Shown: positions 39,301 through 44,174 of the stretch, piece by piece | Numbering within the stretch: position 1 is the first letter of the stretch | How the letters are laid out: each line of letters begins with the position of its first letter | NCBI GenBank assembly: GCA_022651245.1 | Contig: JALCQM010000026.1 | Coordinates: 1 to 44,174 of the forward strand | Source of the DNA: Lactobacillus sp. | GTDB taxonomy: Bacteria; Bacillota; Bacilli; Lactobacillales; Lactobacillaceae | Reading direction: 5' to 3' | Length of the DNA: 44,174 nucleotides | The notes under the pieces: generated by a model | The model's database searches: none | What the model was told of the DNA's origin: nothing | Seen by the model: the letters and a program-made list of their open reading frames with translations, nothing else | Made by a program: the position numbers and the translations under genes

Positions 39301-40050
39301 GTGAAGGCTAATCAAACCGCGCCCCAACTCGATCCCGCAAGGATCCCGGCGCATGTTGCGATCATTATGGATGGCAATGGCCGGTGGGCGAAGAAGCGGC
39401 TTTTGCCGCGTATCGCCGGTCACAAGCAAGGCATGGAAGTGGTCAAGACGATCACGAAAGCGGCGAGCCGGCTAGGCGTGAAGGTCTTGACGCTTTATGC
39501 ATTTTCGACCGAAAACTGGAAGCGTCCCAGCGGCGAAGTGAATTACTTAATGAAGCTGCCGGTCGACTTCTTCAGCACCTTCGTTCCGGAATTGATCGCT
39601 GAAAACGTCCAAGTCAAGGTCATGGGCGAATTAGACGCCTTGCCGGCGCATACGCGCAAGGCGGCCACGGATGCGATCGCCGATACCGCCGCCAACACGG
39701 GGATGATCTTAAACTTCGCGCTGAATTATGGTAGCCGCGATGAGCTCGTCTCCGCGGTGCAACAGATCAGCCAAGAGGTGGCGGCCAAGAAGCTGGCGCC
39801 AGAGGCGATCGACGAGGCGACCATTGCGGCTCACTTGATGACCGCGGAATTAGGCCCGCTTGCCGATCCCGATCTGCTGATCCGGACCAGCGGCGAAGAG
39901 CGGCTGTCGAACTTCTTGTTGTGGCAATTGGCGTATAGCGAGCTGGTTTTTTCCCAAACGCTGTGGCCTGATTTCACCCCTGCGACCTTGCAGGCGGCGA
40001 TCGCCGAATATCAAAGCCGCGATCGCCGCTTCGGGGGCTTGACCAAATAA
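39301..40050 (+). CDS. uppS: isoprenyl (undecaprenyl) diphosphate synthase
   Basis: Makes the C55 lipid carrier precursor for wall synthesis. The 249-residue protein begins at GTG 39301 with AAAGGAGG eight bases upstream; the frame from 39253 lacks a site. Motifs: VAIIMDGNGRWAKKR with the catalytic Asp24, AFSTENWKRP, NFALNYGSRDE, and LIRTSGEERLSNFLLWQ with YSELVFSQTLWPDF. It leads the envelope operon uppS-cdsA-rseP-proS. Confidence 0.97.
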   Translation: MKANQTAPQLDPARIPAHVAIIMDGNGRWAKKRLLPRIAGHKQGMEVVKTITKAASRLGVKVLTLYAFSTENWKRPSGEVNYLMKLPVDFFSTFVPELIAENVQVKVMGELDALPAHTRKAATDAIADTAANTGMILNFALNYGSRDELVSAVQQISQEVAAKKLAPEAIDEATIAAHLMTAELGPLADPDLLIRTSGEERLSNFLLWQLAYSELVFSQTLWPDFTPATLQAAIAEYQSRDRRFGGLTK

Positions 40051-40069
40051 TGGAGGAAATACTTAAATC

Positions 40070-40858
40070 ATGAAACAACGTGTTATCACTGCCGTGGTGG
40101 CGCTGGCGATCTTCATTCCGATCTTGATCGCTGGTGGCATCTGGCTAGAAATCGCCGCCAGCGTGCTTGCGGTCGTTGCAATGTCTGAAGTATTCATCAT
40201 GCGCAAGCGCATCATCATGTCCGGCGACTTCTTGTTTGCTGCACTGGGGACGTTGCTGGTCGTTTTCCCAGACAGTTACTTCAAGTGGCTGCCGGCACAT
40301 ATCGGGCGGTTGGACTTGATCTACATCGCCGTGGCCTGCTTGTTGCTGGTGACGGTGGCGACGAAAAACCGCACGAGCTTCGATGATGTGGCCGTGTCGA
40401 CGCTGAGTTTGTTCTACATTGGTACCGGGTTCCACAGCCTGATCACCATCCGCAACGGGGCGGGGCTAGACACGCTACTGTTTGCCATGGTGATCGTTTG
40501 GTTGACGGACTCTGGTGCGTACATGGTGGGCCGCAAACTCGGTAAACATAAGTTGTGGCCAGCAATCAGCCCGAACAAAACCTGGGAAGGGAGTTTGGGT
40601 GGCAACCTCGTGGCGTTGGTCTTTGCCGCAGTTTACCTGAAGTTCTTCCCGCAGCTATACAGCTTTTGGCCGATGATGGCGATCGCCTTGTTCCTGTCGA
40701 TCATCGGGCAACTAGGGGATCTGGTCGAATCCGCCTTGAAGCGTTACTACGGCGTCAAGGATTCCGGGAAAATCTTGCCGGGCCACGGTGGGATCTTAGA
40801 CCGCTTCGACAGCCTCTTGCTGGTCTTACCAATGCTGCATCTGTTCGGCATCGTCTAG
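40070..40858 (+). CDS. cdsA: phosphatidate cytidylyltransferase
   Basis: Makes CDP-diacylglycerol from phosphatidate and CTP in the membrane. The 262-residue protein has about eight membrane helices. The C-terminal signature SPNKTWEGSLGG, GQLGDLVESALKRYYGVKDSG and PGHGGILDRFDS is complete, including the metal-binding Asp residues. GGAGG precedes ATG 40070. Confidence 0.97.
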   Translation: MKQRVITAVVALAIFIPILIAGGIWLEIAASVLAVVAMSEVFIMRKRIIMSGDFLFAALGTLLVVFPDSYFKWLPAHIGRLDLIYIAVACLLLVTVATKNRTSFDDVAVSTLSLFYIGTGFHSLITIRNGAGLDTLLFAMVIVWLTDSGAYMVGRKLGKHKLWPAISPNKTWEGSLGGNLVALVFAAVYLKFFPQLYSFWPMMAIALFLSIIGQLGDLVESALKRYYGVKDSGKILPGHGGILDRFDSLLLVLPMLHLFGIV

Positions 40859-40873
40859 TGAAGGAGTGAGTTT

Positions 40874-43877
<3,004 letters not shown>

Positions 43878-44174
43878 ACAGAGCGCAGCAAGCCGCACTT
43901 AGCGATGTGTGTAAGGCGACTTGGGTGCGTGATGGCAACGCCATCGCGTGACCGAGGCGACTTACAAGCAAACGCGTTGGCTTGCGGAGCTCGACTAAGA
44001 GAAACAGAGCGCAGCAAGCCGCATTTAGCGATGTGTGTAAGGCGGCTTGGGTGCGTGATGGCAACGCGATCGCGTGACCGAGACGACTTACACGCAATCG
44101 CGTTGGCTTGCGGAGCTCGACTAAGAAACAGAGCAGAGCAAGCCGCACTCAGCGGTGAGTTTTAGGCCGGGAGG
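43878..44174. repeat. tandem hairpin repeat, about 125-bp period, two full units and a partial third
   Basis: Units begin at 43878, 44004 and 44128 (spacing 126 and 124) and the third is cut by the window edge or decayed. In each, GAGCGCAGCAAGCCGCA pairs with GCGTTGGCTTGCGGAGCTC, GTAAG(G)CG.CTT with GACTTAC, and the tip is ATGGCAACGCCAT-like. Frames that span the units on both strands repeat the same peptide and lack ribosome sites, so they are not called as genes. Confidence 0.85.

Overview
The window looks like chromosome from a high-GC member of the Lactobacillaceae (low-GC Gram-positive bacteria). Three things suggest this: the folate gene order folB-folK-folE-folC-Ham1-folP, the rpsB-tsf-pyrH-frr-uppS-cdsA-rseP-proS block, and a fused glutamine-type substrate-binding/permease protein with frequent TTG/GTG starts and strong AGGAGG ribosome sites. 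Genus cannot be settled by eye. No tRNA, rRNA, CRISPR array, transposase or phage structural gene was seen.

Layout. 1-600: gene-free, with a terminator, two copies of a 124-bp-period hairpin repeat, a second terminator and the folate promoter. 603-4936: tightly overlapped folate operon. 5052-9800: single-gene units for stress and redox functions (Nudix, ElaA-type GNAT, LysR, cupin plus carboxymuconolactone decarboxylase family protein, SMR exporter, SDR reductase) and a divergent TetR at 9915. 10651-16245: an AT-richer, apparently transferred toxin-immunity island. 16386-21245: Ser-rich lipoprotein, WXG100-like protein, Zn alcohol dehydrogenase, a 50-codon gene, amino acid ABC transporter. 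21257-27124: a block bounded by two inverted 139-bp repeats, holding a pRiA4b ORF-3 family protein, two DUF805 membrane proteins, a membrane-anchored partner and a 140-residue orphan that resembles the immunity proteins in layout. 27131-35694: APC permease, PlsC, two hypothetical proteins, F420-type reductase plus luciferase-like oxidoreductase, a DHFR-like gene broken by TGA, a TVP38 protein, a tRNA methyltransferase and a GIY-YIG protein. 35841-43877: conserved translation, phospholipid and cell-envelope genes. 43878-44174: another tandem hairpin repeat of about 125 bp.

Most interesting system. The gene at 13923-15572 encodes a lipase (GHSLG at residues 195-199) with its enzymatic domain at the N terminus and a helical domain at the C terminus. 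Two small helical proteins follow it and a membrane-anchored 143-residue protein precedes it. This matches the reverse-domain type VII secreted lipase arrangement known from Staphylococcus aureus TslA and its partner and immunity proteins. Here the putative immunity gene is present five times in tandem. Copies 1, 2 and 3 are each followed by a decayed piece of the toxin 5' end, copy 4 by a truncated toxin and copy 5 by the intact toxin. The array therefore looks like repeated duplication of an immunity-toxin pair with loss of the toxin and retention of immunity. The secretion machinery itself is not in the window.

Other structural signals: the 139-bp inverted repeats (132/139 identical) around a 5.6-kb block; hairpin repeat arrays of similar period but different sequence at the two window ends; two distant redox promoters with the same two boxes at identical spacing; and several leader hairpins that could control translation or termination.
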